A stretch of DNA of 64,000 bases, from positions 62,001-126,000 of the forward strand of contig NW_023503305.1 in NCBI RefSeq assembly GCF_014529535.1, given 5' to 3'. The notes beneath the pieces are model-generated. The model was not told where the DNA came from, did not search any database, and saw only the letters and a list, made by a program, of their open reading frames with translations. The position numbers were made by a program, and so were the translations under genes. The DNA comes from Bradysia coprophila. Taxonomy: Eukaryota > Arthropoda > Insecta > Diptera > Sciaridae. How positions within the stretch are numbered: position 1 is the stretch's first letter; every line of letters begins with the position of its first letter. Positions 22,877 through 35,269 of the stretch are shown here, piece by piece.

Positions 22877-24559
22877 CCTCTGAACAATGTGCTCACCATT
22901 TTAATGACTCTTCCTCAACTACTTAACAGGAGCATAGCTTTAGTCGAATTTGTTTCTGATTTGTTTTTGGTCTTGCGTAGTGTAGGACCGGGTACGTTAG
23001 ATTTGTTATTCGCCACCTCCGGTACCAGGTAGTCTTCATACGTCAAAGTCAATTAAGAATGACATTTCAATAAATTTTTTTTGTTTCACTCGAAAATCTT
23101 TACAATTTATCAATCTTACCCGTCAATTCAACTAGTAGGTCTAACAGATTAATATCGTCAAATATCAACAAAAACCCATATCCATTTCACTCATTCACCT
23201 GAACTTCATCACATCTATCAAAACCAATTTTCGTTTTATATTAATTGTTATGTCAGAATGTGAGATAAGAATATAAAAAAGGAACACCTAACTAATATTG
23301 AGAATTTAAAAGGTATAATATAGCGTTACAATATAAGATAAAATGAAGAAGAGGAAAAAAATGTGCAGTGCATGTTTAAAAAATCATTTTAATAAATTGG
23401 ATCAACTAGGCTAATACAATTCGTTATAATTAAAACTGATACAATGGGCGGACAGTTTGTTGTTAAGACCTGTCTTGATCACTGATGTAGGGCATTACAA
23501 AAATTTTACAAACACTTTTTTAAAAGTTTGTACGAAGAACACAGCAAAACTAAATATAAAAAGAAGATAATTTTGATGGAATAAATTCACGGTTTTCTTC
23601 TCACTCTCTCTTTCTTTCTCAAATATATAGCCATATACTGTGGACCTGAGATCCGACTATATTTCGCAAAGAAACAAAGTAGTCTCAAGTTACACACATT
23701 TACAGGTCTTTTAACTTTCAAATCTCATTTGTAACACGGATCTACGTTTTATACTCCAGGAACAGAACATTGTTACCGAAATTAAACATTTTTTATTTGC
23801 TGATAAAAATTTTACAATCGGTGAAGAAATGATCTTACTGTTTTACGAATTTCTTTAGTGCCTATAGATAATTATTTATTACGATTTTTAATTTGTTAAA
23901 CAGAAGCAATGGGGGATTGAAGTTTTTATAAGTTATTTTTAATCGACGTAGAACATTATTCTAAACAAAAAATTGTTCAACGGCATGTCTCAAAAATGCA
24001 CTAATCTTTTTATAAGTTCGTCTAAACATCGAAACGTACAGCCGCCCGTAAGAAAATTACAAAATGGAGGCCGTATATTTTTGATTTTACACTGATTTTA
24101 GAAATTCTTTCGATTAGAATTGTCGATGCCCATATGTAGTTCTGCTGCAGAACACCTTACATATACTTATTTTCATCGACACTAAAAACTGCCTCCGGCA
24201 CACTTTAGGTTGCTGACAAAATTGGGTCGATTTAGGGTAGTACTTTGTAAACAAAATTAATTTTATAAAAAAATCAGTGCATTTTAGAGAACAATTTTTT
24301 GCTTAGAATAACGTTCTGCGTCGAACTGGTCAAAATTCAATCACCCATTAGATTCGATCGTTTTTCTGTGTTCCCAATTTTAAATATAACCAAAGCCATG
24401 GTACTTTAAGTCAACCAGAGTCACGATTTGCTACGGCAAACAAGTACTTTTGCCTCTACATCTTAGGATATTTAGTGTGGGTAGAAGAAGGGAGAAATTC
24501 TCTGTTACAGTCTTCCTAAAAAAATGGCTGAAGAAATTGTCAATAACTGCAAGGAAACA
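22877..24559. other. AT-rich non-coding DNA
   Basis: Nothing recognised beyond short homopolymers and CT-rich sequence at 23600-23625. Confidence 0.4.
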
Positions 24560-25275
24560 TATGAATAGTTGAATGTAGAAACTGGACATTTTATAGCGAG
24601 TTACAGTTTGTTCATTTCATTTTTACACAGTTTCTAAAGATTGTCGATATGTCAGAGTTTTTAATGTACCCAGTCAATTAAGTTCTTCCCAAATTGCGCA
24701 ATATTTGAATTCGCGATAGAAATTTTAAATTTTGCGCCAAAAATTCATAATTTGGGAAGAACTTAATTGACTGGGTACATTTAAAACTCTGACATATCTA
24801 AAACTGTGTAAAAATGAAATGTATAGAAAAAATGAAATTTCTTTGTTTTGGTTTCATCTGGTTTCTATGGCATAGATGTAGAAGTTTTTTTTTGAAAGTC
24901 GAAAATGAAAAGCATGTGGATGTTTGTAGAAGCGAAACGTTAAAAAGAGTGATTTGAAAAGAAAATCCTCTCAGCACTTTCAATGATTTTAAGAGGATTT
25001 TCACCGGTTTTTAAGGAATGTCTCTTTACGTTCTGAGAATTTGCTTAAATTTCCATAATTTTCAAAAATTTTCAATTTTTTTTTGTTTTTGTTTTTACCT
25101 GACGCTTTTGCTAAGCCTATTCGAAAGTGAATGAAAATTTATTTATTTTTTTCTAGTATCGCCTCCGGCTAGTGCTGGAAACCTCTCGTTCGCTAAGAAA
25201 ACCTATTAGCATGCGTTAGAAAAAAATACTATTTCTTATAACTCGCTAATGTCACATGTCCCGTTTCTACATTTA
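24560..25275. mobile_element. Nested inverted-repeat element
   Basis: An inner hairpin is very strong: TGTACCCAGTCAATTAAGTT at about 24665-24684 faces AACTTAATTGACTGGGTACA near 24760-24779, and matching extends out through GTCAGAG and ACACAG. An outer pair also exists: AATGTAGAAACTGGACATTT at about 24573 matches the complement of 25240-25268. The outer pair suggests a ~0.7-kb element into which, or from which, the hairpin arose. No coding capacity. Confidence 0.65.
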
Positions 25276-27714
25276 ACTATAAGCAATGGTTATATTATAT
25301 GGTTTATATGATTTCGTTACCCATGCGTTGCAGGTAAAAGGAAGAAAATGTTGCACTGAAAGGCTTTTGGACTGTCCTATTCCTCGCCTGAACACCAATA
25401 ATCCATTTAATCATGAAAAACGCGGTTCGTACGAGTCTAACAAAAAACAAAACAAAAAATTATTCGACAAAAAAGTTTCGACGATATCCTCTTTCCATTA
25501 TATTTTTGTCTTGTTAGTAGACAGATATTGTATGTTATTATTTAATCAGTAAAAGAAATCTGATGAAGCTGAATAACAGGTTGGAACGAACAAACAAACA
25601 ATAAATTTGACTTTTTTTTGTTTCGAAAAAAAGTTGAATTCAATGTCCCAATTTTCGAGAGAAAAAGAAATTGATTAATGTGTCACTCTATTTATGATTT
25701 TCTTTATATTCTATGTGTACTATGTACTGACTGTCGATAGTATCGATGCTTTTGCGAAGACCAAATGTGACTGAATTTTAGGAAATTGAAAATTCTCTCT
25801 CTTAGATTACGTAGCCTCGTTCTTACGAATAGGTTTTGGCTATTTTCAATGCTGTTCTCCATTGCTATCCATCTTCGGCGTCCCGACTAAGTACATCATC
25901 TACGGTGGGTGCATCTCCGTGCATGTACTACTAGTCCACTGTTACTTTTTTATGAATGAATAGGTATCCGACTACCGGTACATGGCCGCAGAACCAGTGC
26001 CACCACGCACCCTAACTGTACGAATGTGAGATGTATTATTTTTACCCAATAACTAACATTAATATAACATTATATATAGTTCCACAAGACCGACTCTCTG
26101 TCTTAAAATTCAAAATCCCTTGAAATTAACTGGTATACAGTCGGGAGAACTACATATACAAAATTGCAAAATATATAAAAAAAATTGATTACTTCAATGA
26201 TCAACGATGTGGAAACATGAAATCTTTCCGAAATGAACTCTGATCCGTTCTATATGCGGTTATATCCCTCTTGTAAGTATCAAATATATTGTTATTTTTC
26301 TTGATTAAAAATGGGGTGCATCAGGTCGAGAATCGAAATAGATTTCGTAGATTCGGTGATATGTAAAAAGTATACATAAGCGAACATGGCACATTCAAGT
26401 TGTACAGAGCGCAAGTCTTTCATAGCGTTTTACGTATAAGTCGTATGGAAAAAGTTTTTTTTTTTTGTTATTGAGATAATCCATTTCTTTGGATTTATTT
26501 ATTTTTTACACAAAAAAATTGGCATGAGTGGAATTTGATGCTTTGAAAATCATCTACGAATCTTACGTGTATTAAAAAAAAAACACACATAAAAGGTCCT
26601 TGTAAAGAAAAGAGTGAAACCTCAGTTTCTAACAGCATTTCGCTTCAAACTAAAACTCTTATTAACATGATATGATGCTCGTCACGTCACGGTCTTACTG
26701 AACAGAAACAGAGGAATTCTAATTGAAAAACGAAAATAATTAAAAATTCGATTTTAATTTTGTAAAATTGTTCAGCAGGTTACTTCATTCACTTTGTGTG
26801 AGGTGTACAAAACACGTAAAATTGCACTGAAAACTGCAATAACAAATGTAAACCAACAAGTGAACTTAATTTTTTTCTTTATAAATTGAAAAGGTCAATC
26901 TTGCGAATTTGTTGAGTTAAAACAACTGTAACTATGTATGATGATATGGTAGTTCTTGGCGAAAAGCTCTTTTTTACAAACATGATTTTCTATAATATAT
27001 GAGCGTTGTCATATCGGTACGCCCCGAAAGCAGATGTGTACTAGGTGGAAATACAATGAAACGAGAAGTGAGTTTCAATTCTTGTTATTGGTGTAGTCAA
27101 CCAAAAAATAACGTAAAAACCACGACAGCGACAGACATACTTTTTTTACTTTAATATCTATATCGAAGTGGATTTTCATATATTTTTACACTAGTGCGTT
27201 CATAGTTATTTTCCTCGTCTGCGGCTCGAGCTGGAAACTTCTTTTTCGATGAAAAAGCCTTATAGCATAAACAACGTGGGAAATAAGCGACAAAGTCGCG
27301 ATATTTCAACACTAGTTAGGAAAAGTGTTTTTGTCCAATTTTGTAGCTTTTGATGGTTCAAAACACAAAGCTTTTTGTAACTTTAACAAAAATAATCAGT
27401 TGAATCGAAAGTACTTGAGCTATGAAAGGGACCATGAGCTGAACTTTAACTCACATGGGTGCAAAGGTAAAGGAAATCTTCTATGAAGACGAACGATAAT
27501 GATTATTTATGAAACAAGAAGGTATTTTTTAGCGCTAGATGTCGATTGTAAGCCCGAGGAGTCCATAAGTCGTCTTGTTCGTATCTCACATTTCAGACAT
27601 GAACAAAATCAAAATTTTCAGTAAACTTGTTCCTTTTTTCGAACTGAACGCAATTTGTGAACAAGTATCCACAAACTTACATACGCTCACTTGTATGGTG
27701 GTTGTTATTTTTAG
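25276..27714. other. AT-rich non-coding DNA
   Basis: No exon found. A repeat-like edge at about 27190-27270 (ACTAGTG...GCGGCTCGAGCTGGAAACTT) resembles 25150-25185, suggesting a dispersed family. Confidence 0.35.
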
Positions 27715-28773
27715 ACCCGTACGAAGTACTGGGGTCTTATAGGTTTACGCATACGTTTGTAACACGTCGAATTGGACTCCCCGAGTAAGGGGAAACCTAT
27801 TGTGGTTGTATAGAGATGCCAAATCCGCGAAAAAAAAATGTCCGTCCGTCTGTCCGTCTGTCCGTCTGTCTGTGGGTTCTCTAACTTGAGTAAAACGCAT
27901 CCGATTTTAAAAATTCTTTTTTTCCTCGTTTGGTAATGTCAAAAGACAGGCTAAGTTCGAAGATGGGTGATTTCGGATCGACCTCTCCGGAGCTGGGGCC
28001 CAATAAGTGCCTAAGTGTTGTTCGACGATATCTCCAGACATTTAAGCACTACACTTGTCAGTGATACGTCATATAAAAGGTATTTACAATACCGATCGGC
28101 AAAAAAAAAGTTTATGGAAATCGGATGACCGACTCATGAGTTAGACCCCTTGGTGTGAAACAGGCACAGGGCGGCAAGCAGTTTTTTCTTGTAGGTTGGC
28201 CAAATTTGAACATATTTCATCCGTTTTAGCTTTATTAGATAGGTATTGACCGTACTAATCAGGGGAAAAAAAGTTCATGAAATTATGTTCTCCGGAGCGT
28301 GAGCTAGGTCTCTTGAAGTGAGCTCTTATCTGGCTACTCGGAAGTACAGTGAACGTGGTGTATTTTGACAATATCTCGAGTAAATTTTGACCGAATTTCA
28401 TGATTTTTTTTTTGTTTGAAAGGTATTAACGAATGTTAAGCGTCGGTACTATTTCCGAACAAAATCCGCGTCTACTAACAAAATGGCTGCCGGCGGCCAT
28501 ATTGGATTTTATGAAAAGTGATATATCTTGGGAAAAATGGTACTTAGAGAGTTTCTGTTAACATGGAAATAATTTGTTATGTGTGTGGGGTTTCAGGGAT
28601 TCCATATATGGACATCTATATATACCTATATACAGCTATATTAAGCTATATACAGGCATATAGAGCTATATAATAGCATATATTTATCTGTGAAATGTTT
28701 ATTTATAGTGAAATATAGTTAAATATAGCTGTTTAAATAATAGGAATTTATGAAATTTGTCTTCGTACGGGGC
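27715..28773. mobile_element. Non-autonomous ~1.06-kb element with ACCCGTACGAAG ends
   Basis: The left end ACCCGTACGAAGTACTGGGG is inverted at the right end as CTTCGTACGGGG. The interior holds a GTCCGTCCGTCTGTCC microsatellite (27840-27880), less AT-biased sequence with many stops, and near its right end a run of TATAGCTATA-like motifs (28600-28730). The arrangement resembles repeats common in arthropod genomes. No intact ORF; superfamily not assigned. Confidence 0.55.
28600..28735. repeat. TATA/GCTATAT-rich low-complexity block
   Basis: Degenerate repeats of CTATATAYAGCTATAT and ATATAGTTAAATATAG. Can form many small hairpins. Confidence 0.7.
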
Positions 28774-29024
28774 TGTCTATATTGCCTCCGGCAATTTATT
28801 TGTTGATGATAGCAAGGCAAAGAGTCGATAATGTAAGTGATTTTAAAGTGAGAATAGTTTTTCAGCAGAGAAGAAAACGAAGTAAGAGAAATGAAGAGTT
28901 TCACATTAAAGGCTTTTCATACGAATAGGTGTTTCGTACGGGTCGGCGTTAGCTATGTTTTTCGCATTCATTTTGGGTGTGACAAAATTTTCGCGCACTC
29001 ATTTTTTTTATCACATAGGGCTCT

Positions 29025-29215
29025 TCATCTGTTATCGGTAACGACGACAAAAATAATGACAAGCTCTAGGTGATATGGTCCTTAATAAAGTAAAATGCAT
29101 GTTAAAAAAATTGAAGTACAAGATTTGAAAGATTAAAAATACGTTGATCGATGGAAGTAATAGATCCGATAATAATCATGGTTATATGCTGGCCGTCTGT
29201 GGTCGTTTACAAATA
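29025..29215. repeat. Dispersed repeat, GTTATCGATAACGACGAC family
   Basis: Contains TGTTATCGGTAACGACGACA, then TAAAATGCATGTTAAAAAAA, TTGAAGTACAAGATTTGAAA, GATCGATGGAAGTAATAGA and GGCCGTCTGT. The same order is found at 57123-57305, and partial copies at 524-720 and 57524-57640. Spacing is conserved, so this is a true repeat family, perhaps SINE- or MITE-like; no A/B boxes or inverted ends were recognised. Confidence 0.75.
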
Positions 29216-30528
29216 CAGAGGGTGGTCACGACTCCGACGGGTCGACTGGGTCGTTTCCACTTCCGTGTTGCTTACCGCACAAACGCTCGATTTTCGACAC
29301 ACTGAGAGTATGACACTACTTGTCAGCATTGTTTCATTCATAATTTTTTAAATTTTTGTTCTGAAGCCGTTTGACAATAAAAACATTAAACGTTAAACGC
29401 CATTGCACATAAGGGGAGTAAGTATCGAATTCGCTCTCTGAAGTGCATAAAATGAGCGAAAAGTTTCGAATTTTTTAATATAGCACCATAGCAAGTAGAA
29501 ACTAATTTAGATCAAGATATTGTGGTAGTCTGTTGACAATTCTTAGATCAAAAGAATGTTGATGATTATACTAGTGCACAAATTACTCCTTGTGAATGAT
29601 AACAAAGATTCCAATTCACCTCTGCATTGAACTAATAAATCATTATCATTGCTGGACAACATTTATAATCTACATCGTTACATTCAACGGTTGATGTTGA
29701 AAAAATATGTCTAATCGGGTGCCGCGTAAACACTGCAATTAGATGTTCATTAAAGGGGTGGTCCGATCTTGTATCTTGTTGTTAAAATAATATATTTGTG
29801 CACATCATCATCGAATTATACATACAATATATGATTTCGTTTTTTTGTATTATTATTCTCTTGTTGTTGTTGCTGTTTTTTTCGTCTTCATATTAATGTT
29901 CAACTGGAGAGGCATATTTACCCGAAGATGTTTTGAATTTATTATTAAACTGCTTGTACCATACATAAATTCAATTTATATTTTGAACGGGGCCGGATGA
30001 TAAACAAAACAAACAGCCATTATTAACAAAACACAAGACTAAAAGCATAGCATAAATCAAATATTATGTGATGATGCCCTGTTGTATGGATGCGGAGATG
30101 CGAGGCAAATCAGTTTTTTTTTCTGTTCTTCGTCGAAGTAATTTTTGGTTTTCGTTAAATTGTTTTTAATTGTTTTGTAATTTGAGTATGAATTTGCCAG
30201 AAGCAAATAATTATATTATTTTATCATTTACATATAAGTATACCTAACTCGTTCAACAGTTTCATTACACGAACCGTACGTATATAAAATCATGATAAAC
30301 GGGTGAGTGGAAGATTTCTTTATGTCTTGACCTCATCACGTCGAAACTTTTTAAAATGATTTTTTTTTAAACAAAAATGTGCCGAACTTCATCAACGTGC
30401 AAAACTAACAAGAAAAACACACCCACAACGGAAATTGGTCGAACTGGATCATTATGGATATATGGTAATCGATTAAAATTTAGATTCTTGCAGTTAAGAA
30501 AACCCCATCAATGGGTCAAACGTGACCT
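29216..30528. other. AT-rich non-coding DNA
   Basis: No exon or repeat recognised. Confidence 0.35.
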
Positions 30529-30536
30529 GTGTGACA

Positions 30537-30730
30537 CAGGGCCTATTTTACGGAAACATGTTTCTCAAGTTTTTGAAAGTCTCCAAAATGTTTCTGAAAA
30601 GTTTTCTAAAGTTTCTTAAAGTTTCTCAAAGTTTCCTTAAGTTTCTAGAAAAGTTTCCTTAAGAAACTTTAAGAAACATTTTGGAAATTTTCAGAAACTT
30701 GAGAAACATGTTTTCGTAAAATAGGCCCTG
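30537..30730. mobile_element. hAT-like palindromic MITE, 8-bp TSD
   Basis: The element begins CAGGGCCTATTTTACGGAAA and ends with the inverse, TTTCGTAAAATAGGCCCTG, and is nearly palindromic throughout (GAAACTTGAGAAACATG motifs). GTGTGACA stands directly on both sides (30529-30536 and 30731-30738), an exact 8-bp target duplication as made by hAT transposases. The internal sequence is built from repeated GTTTCT/AGAAAC words, 194 bp in total. Confidence 0.92.
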
Positions 30731-30738
30731 GTGTGACA

Positions 30739-32590
30739 TCATTTCCACTCGATTCAGTAGTTGATTTAATTATTTTTCTGAAGACTTAAGGTGGGTCAAG
30801 TTTATATGAAAATGTTGCTGACGGCAACAATGTTACCCTGAAGTCGAAAGCTCGCAACACTGTGCCCTTGGAAATTTTTGAACAAGGTAAATATAGTGAG
30901 GAGGTAATGCCATATATAAACAAATCAGATGTGCGATGGCACAAACGTTCGATATAAACGCCATCTCCTCCCCACGTTAAAAACAAAAAATGGAATAGAA
31001 ACTCGAGCCATCTGTTGTGAGATAGCAAAAATATTTTGCGAAAACACAAGTAAATCATAGTCAACCATTTAAAAAAAGATGTCATTGGCATCGAACTTAT
31101 GTGCTACACCGCGTGTCTGAATGGCATTACCTATGGCATTACCTACTCACTATATTTACATTGGTTTTGAATTTGTCACTAATGACAGTCGGAAGAATGG
31201 AAAAAGCCATGTTGTGAGACGGTCGAAAAGGATTGCGAATCGAAAGCTACGAAAGTAAAATTAATCGTAAAAATCGTGAACGATCTATTGTGAAATCTAG
31301 TAATTAAGCGAGTGCATTGATGTAGCAGGTGAATCGGTTAAGAAATCAACATAGTTATAGTCGTAAGTTCGTTTCCATCAGTAATTCTGATCATGTTTCG
31401 ATTCTCGAATCATGTTTTCAATTCGATTTAATTTCAATTAGATTAGCTGCGCTGAGAAGAAAATTCCGTATTCGAAACCATCGGTGTGGTCAGGTGCACG
31501 GTTGTGTACAGGTAGTTTAACTGTTGATTACCGTGTGATAGAACGATTAAATTTAGAGATGAATCCGATTCAGTTTCGATTCACCGATACATCATAGTGC
31601 GTTCAGTAGATGCTCAGGAGAGACATCAAAGTAAGAATTATTCAGATTTTGTTGTCAGGATTCTAATGTTTTGTCAATAGGAACTTTGAAGCTGTCAAAA
31701 ATAAAACTACAGTTTTATTGATTGAGCTGCTGCTCAAATTAAAGTCTCTTCGAGTGTCAACAATAGACAATTAAAAACTTGTTTCAAACATAACTCATAG
31801 CTTTTTCGATTATTTTTCGGGTTCTAGAACATCTAAAGTCTAGAACATCGGACGTCACTAAAATGAAGTTTAGAGGTTGAGCAAAGCAGTCTGTTATTTT
31901 GTTTTGAACCGCGATTTAAGCTTAATTTTTTCGATATACATAAACCACATGAACATGCAAAGCTACAAAGCTATGACCATCTTATTACAAATCAAAAAAC
32001 TGCTTCAAATTGTTGTTCTGAATATATTCAGATGCAGGACTACTCGGCGGCTAATTGTATAAACTTTGACTTTAGACTTCGATTTTTAATTATCACAGTG
32101 CCTTTAGACTGTTAGTCACTGTAATAATTAAAAACTATCCAAACTAACAATTCTTACGCGATACGGCAATGTCAATGGCTGTTCGCTCGTATGAAATATG
32201 CATTTACATTGCTTATTTACGTAAGGCACTGTACGTTACGAGCTTCCAAATTAACGTCAAAATAACAATTTGAAACCTCGGACGTAATGTACAATTAACT
32301 TGAGCCGTCTTAAATTGATGGACTGGTAAATTTCAAAACTCAAAAGTTAATTGTACATTACGTCCTTGCACGAGCACTCTGTATTAGTAGAATAAAACTG
32401 ACAAACTAAAAACTGATAAAGAAACCAAAGACACTTGACATTTCAAAAATTAGGAACCCCAAGAACAGTGAAAAATTACAAATTTATTACAGTGACTGGT
32501 TCTAGAATGCTACTCACTGTAAGTTCCTGAATTATGTGTAAAAAAGAGAATATTTTTTGGGCAAGCAAAATTTTGGGTAGACTGCAGATA
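30739..32590. other. Non-coding; possible untranslated exon 31.2-31.65 kb
   Basis: 31170-31640 is less AT-biased, has a 63-codon frame and donor-like sites (ACAG|GTAGTT at 31510, CAAA|GTAAGA at about 31630). It looks like an insect 5' untranslated exon but this is a guess. 32087-32130 and 32231-32365 hold small hairpins (TCACTGTAATAATT; TAATTGTACATTACGTCC), the latter related to the elements at 47.66 and 55.32 kb. Confidence 0.3.
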
Positions 32591-32601
32591 GTTGCCACGT
32601 C

Positions 32602-32910
32602 CTATCTCCACATTTCAACTTTTTTATTTACAGAGAAACGAATCCTTAAACCAAAGTATATTTTATTGAATAACATAAAGTGTTTACAAAATAAAATAAA
32701 ATATTTCCTCCAAATGCTAATCGTTTTCCCATAATACGGGCAGCATTCGTCTTCTGTAAAACGAGGCTTATGCGTTGATCGAGGTTCTCCTGTCAACACT
32801 TCATGTAGGTTACTCAACTTTCCAACGAAGTCCGAAGCCTCCGCGCACCACGATCCCAGTGTTTCACAGGTAAAAGTCATTATTTTATACGTCCGATTTG
32901 AAGGGTTTAT
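32602..32910 (-). pseudogene. LINE ORF C-terminal relic
   Basis: The minus frame reads TFTCETLGSWCAEASDFVGK, then LTGEPRST, after which similarity breaks off. The ETLGSW-EA-DF and TGEPRST blocks match the C-terminal region of reverse-transcriptase ORFs in some RTE-like animal LINEs, as I know the family. An AATAAAA signal follows on the minus strand near 32665, consistent with the 3' end of an element. It is truncated and frameshifted. Clade assignment is inference. Confidence 0.5.
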
Positions 32911-33710
32911 CATCAAAGCTTACTTCATTAAGTATTTCTGATATAGTTATGATGGTTGTGGCACATTGTACAATCACATACCTACGATATACCATACCTT
33001 CAATTCACTTCGTTTTTGCACTCAGTTCGTTGCGTTTCGTTAGCATATTTAAAAATGCAATTTTTATTTTTTGTTTAAAAACTTTTTTTTTTTTGTTATT
33101 TTGATACTTTTGCTTTTGTTTTATCACATTAAATGCAAGTTAATTTGATTCAATGACTTAAAACAACAATTTATTAATCCTACGTTAATAAATTTCATGT
33201 TCGGTTATGGAGTTTGAATTACTTTTGTTTATATCACTCTGCACAGCTTGAGATCGTCTATAATTACGATTTTATGGTTCATAAATTACTTTATTTGCCA
33301 TTTATTTGGATATTTCATATTTTGATATAATTTATTAACAAAAAATTGTTTGTTTTGTTTCATATGAAAAGCATATCAATTTGGTATTCAAATTGAAACA
33401 CGGTTGATGTGGATATTATAACACACGTTCAGAGCACCATTAATGTTAGTAATGTGAAGAAAGTAGAAGGTGATGAAGATCGGTTCGTTGAAAATAGTAA
33501 TCACAATTTATTGTTACTGTCCAATGAAAAAAGCTCCATACTTTCGCAGGATACACCGACGAACATCTAAAAGTTCCGTAGTGTTATCAATTTCGTGCTT
33601 ATTTTAATTCTCCTTACTTTTGTTAGTTCTCTCATTTCGTTATATTTTTGTTATGAAATGAGAGAATTAGGAAAAATAAAGAAACAATGGATTAAACACG
33701 GTGGCTTTAG

Positions 33711-33909
33711 CACGGCAGAGTAAAGTGAACCATGGGAAGGGGCGCTTGATTTGACTAGAGTATTATCTAGTAGCCTTTGAGTTTTGCGAATAAAATTTTT
33801 CACGTTATGCCAGTGTTCATTTGAGTTCATTTTCATACAGTGTACTAGGTCCCTTATTTGACGTTTCAAAAATGAACCGCTACTGCCTGGTTTATTTCAC
33901 TCTGCCGTG
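33711..33909 (-). mobile_element. MITE-1 copy A (inverted)
   Basis: Ends CACGGCAGAGTAAA and TTCACTCTGCCGTG, 199 bp, in opposite orientation to the other copies (interior AATAAGGGACC seen as GGTCCCTTATT). The flanks GCTTTAG and CTTTTAG match only partly as a 7-bp duplication, so this may be an older insertion. Confidence 0.9.
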
Positions 33910-34172
33910 CTTTTAGGCATTTATCTTTAATTTTTGGAATGTTGACGATTAATTTGTAGCGTCACTTTCAGTACCAAAATTTTTAAATTACAGCCCATAA
34001 CGGAACCGAGGCCGTTTGCCGAGAGTAACATCATTTATACTTGTACAGTGAGAGTGAAATTCGACATGTTTTCTCCGAGGGAGTAATCACTTTCTCATAT
34101 AATCCCATATAATCACCAAATAATCCCATATAATCCTTATCAAAAAATCAGTGATTTATCCCTCTGTTTTCT

Positions 34173-34317
34173 CATGGCAGAGTAAAATAATCCAGGCAGG
34201 ATATGTTCATTTTCCAAATGTCAAATAAAATTATATTTGCAAAAAATACGGCAACCAGATTATTCACATCTCTAGCCAAATCAAGCGCTCCTGCCTGGTT
34301 TACTTTACTCTGCCGTG
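34173..34317 (+). mobile_element. MITE-1 copy B, internally deleted
   Basis: 145 bp instead of about 200, ends CATGGCAGAGTAAAATAA and TTTACTCTGCCGTG. It lacks the central CTAATACACT-GATGAAAATG segment. GTTTTCT is present on both sides (7-bp duplication). It sits directly beside the hairpin at 34329. Confidence 0.92.
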
Positions 34318-34328
34318 GTTTTCTGTGT

Positions 34329-34693
34329 TGTGACTTGTAAATTGTTCCACACAAAATTGATTTAACAAATGAAAATCTAGATTTTTTTATTTTAACCAAA
34401 AAGAATCATAAAACTTACTGACATATTTCCGGCCAAGACATTCTTTAAATCGATTTTTCACCGTGAAGCCATGATGGCTCATTTTTGGCCAAATGGAGAA
34501 AAATGTAGATCTGGTTGTGGGCTACATTTTTCTCCATTTGACCAAAAAAGAGCCATCATGGCTTCATGGTGAAAAATCGATTTAAAGAATGTCTTGTTCG
34601 TCAATTCGAAATATGTCAGTAAGTTTTAAGAAAAAAAAATCTAGATTTTCATTTGTACAACGAAATTCTAGTGGAATCAATTACAAACCACAA
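34329..34693. repeat. Long inverted repeat (arms ~170 bp)
   Basis: Left-arm blocks CTTACTGACATATTT, GACATTCTTTAAATCGATTT, AAGCCATGATGGCTC and TGGAGAAAAATGTAG are repeated in inverse order in the right arm around a ~10-bp loop near 34512. The inner parts are nearly exact and the outer parts (AAATCTAGATTTTCATTTGT) more diverged. The whole can fold into one long hairpin. No ORF. Confidence 0.88.
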
Positions 34694-35269
34694 CAACTCC
34701 CAAATCGGAAAACATGTCGAATATCAATTTTCCCTCACTGTAAAACTAAAAAATGGAAACAACGTGGAACTTTTTGAATAAAGTTGCAACATTAAAGATC
34801 GCCGGTTTTTATGATTATATAATACTAATCACTTCATGACTCCCAAGTCCAATGAACAAATAGAAAATGGAAATGTGGCGATTTTAATTATTTACTTTGT
34901 AAGAAATGGAACCCATTGGACCCCTGACCCGTCAGTTTCTTGGACTTGGTCGTCACTGTTATTCGTCGAGCGTCTGCATGTTTCTGTTCGCATTGATGTT
35001 GTTTAGCGGCAATCTTTTTTGCTTGTTTATTGAGTATTTTAGTTATATTGAAATTCAACACTAAGGTTACACTTTTTTGTTTTTGCTTGAGCTCGTCGTA
35101 TCGTTGTTGTCATAAACATATAAACGTATTTATCTCTCTGCGCATTGAATAAGACCACGCTCATGAATACCGAACAAACTACCACCTGATATCTAAACGA
35201 AAAAGTGTGAACTTAGTGCTGATTGCTGAATCTCATTGTAAACTTAAATCAACTTTGTACAATTTGGAC

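Noticed and set aside
22469..23032. Several overlapping frames of 66-168 codons on both strands
   Set aside because: All are translations of the 21-bp tandem array and its palindromic arms.
29151..29351. 66-codon frame
   Set aside because: Begins inside the GTTATCGATAACGAC dispersed repeat and has no domain.
34589..34777. 62-codon frame
   Set aside because: Lies mostly on the right arm of the long inverted repeat.
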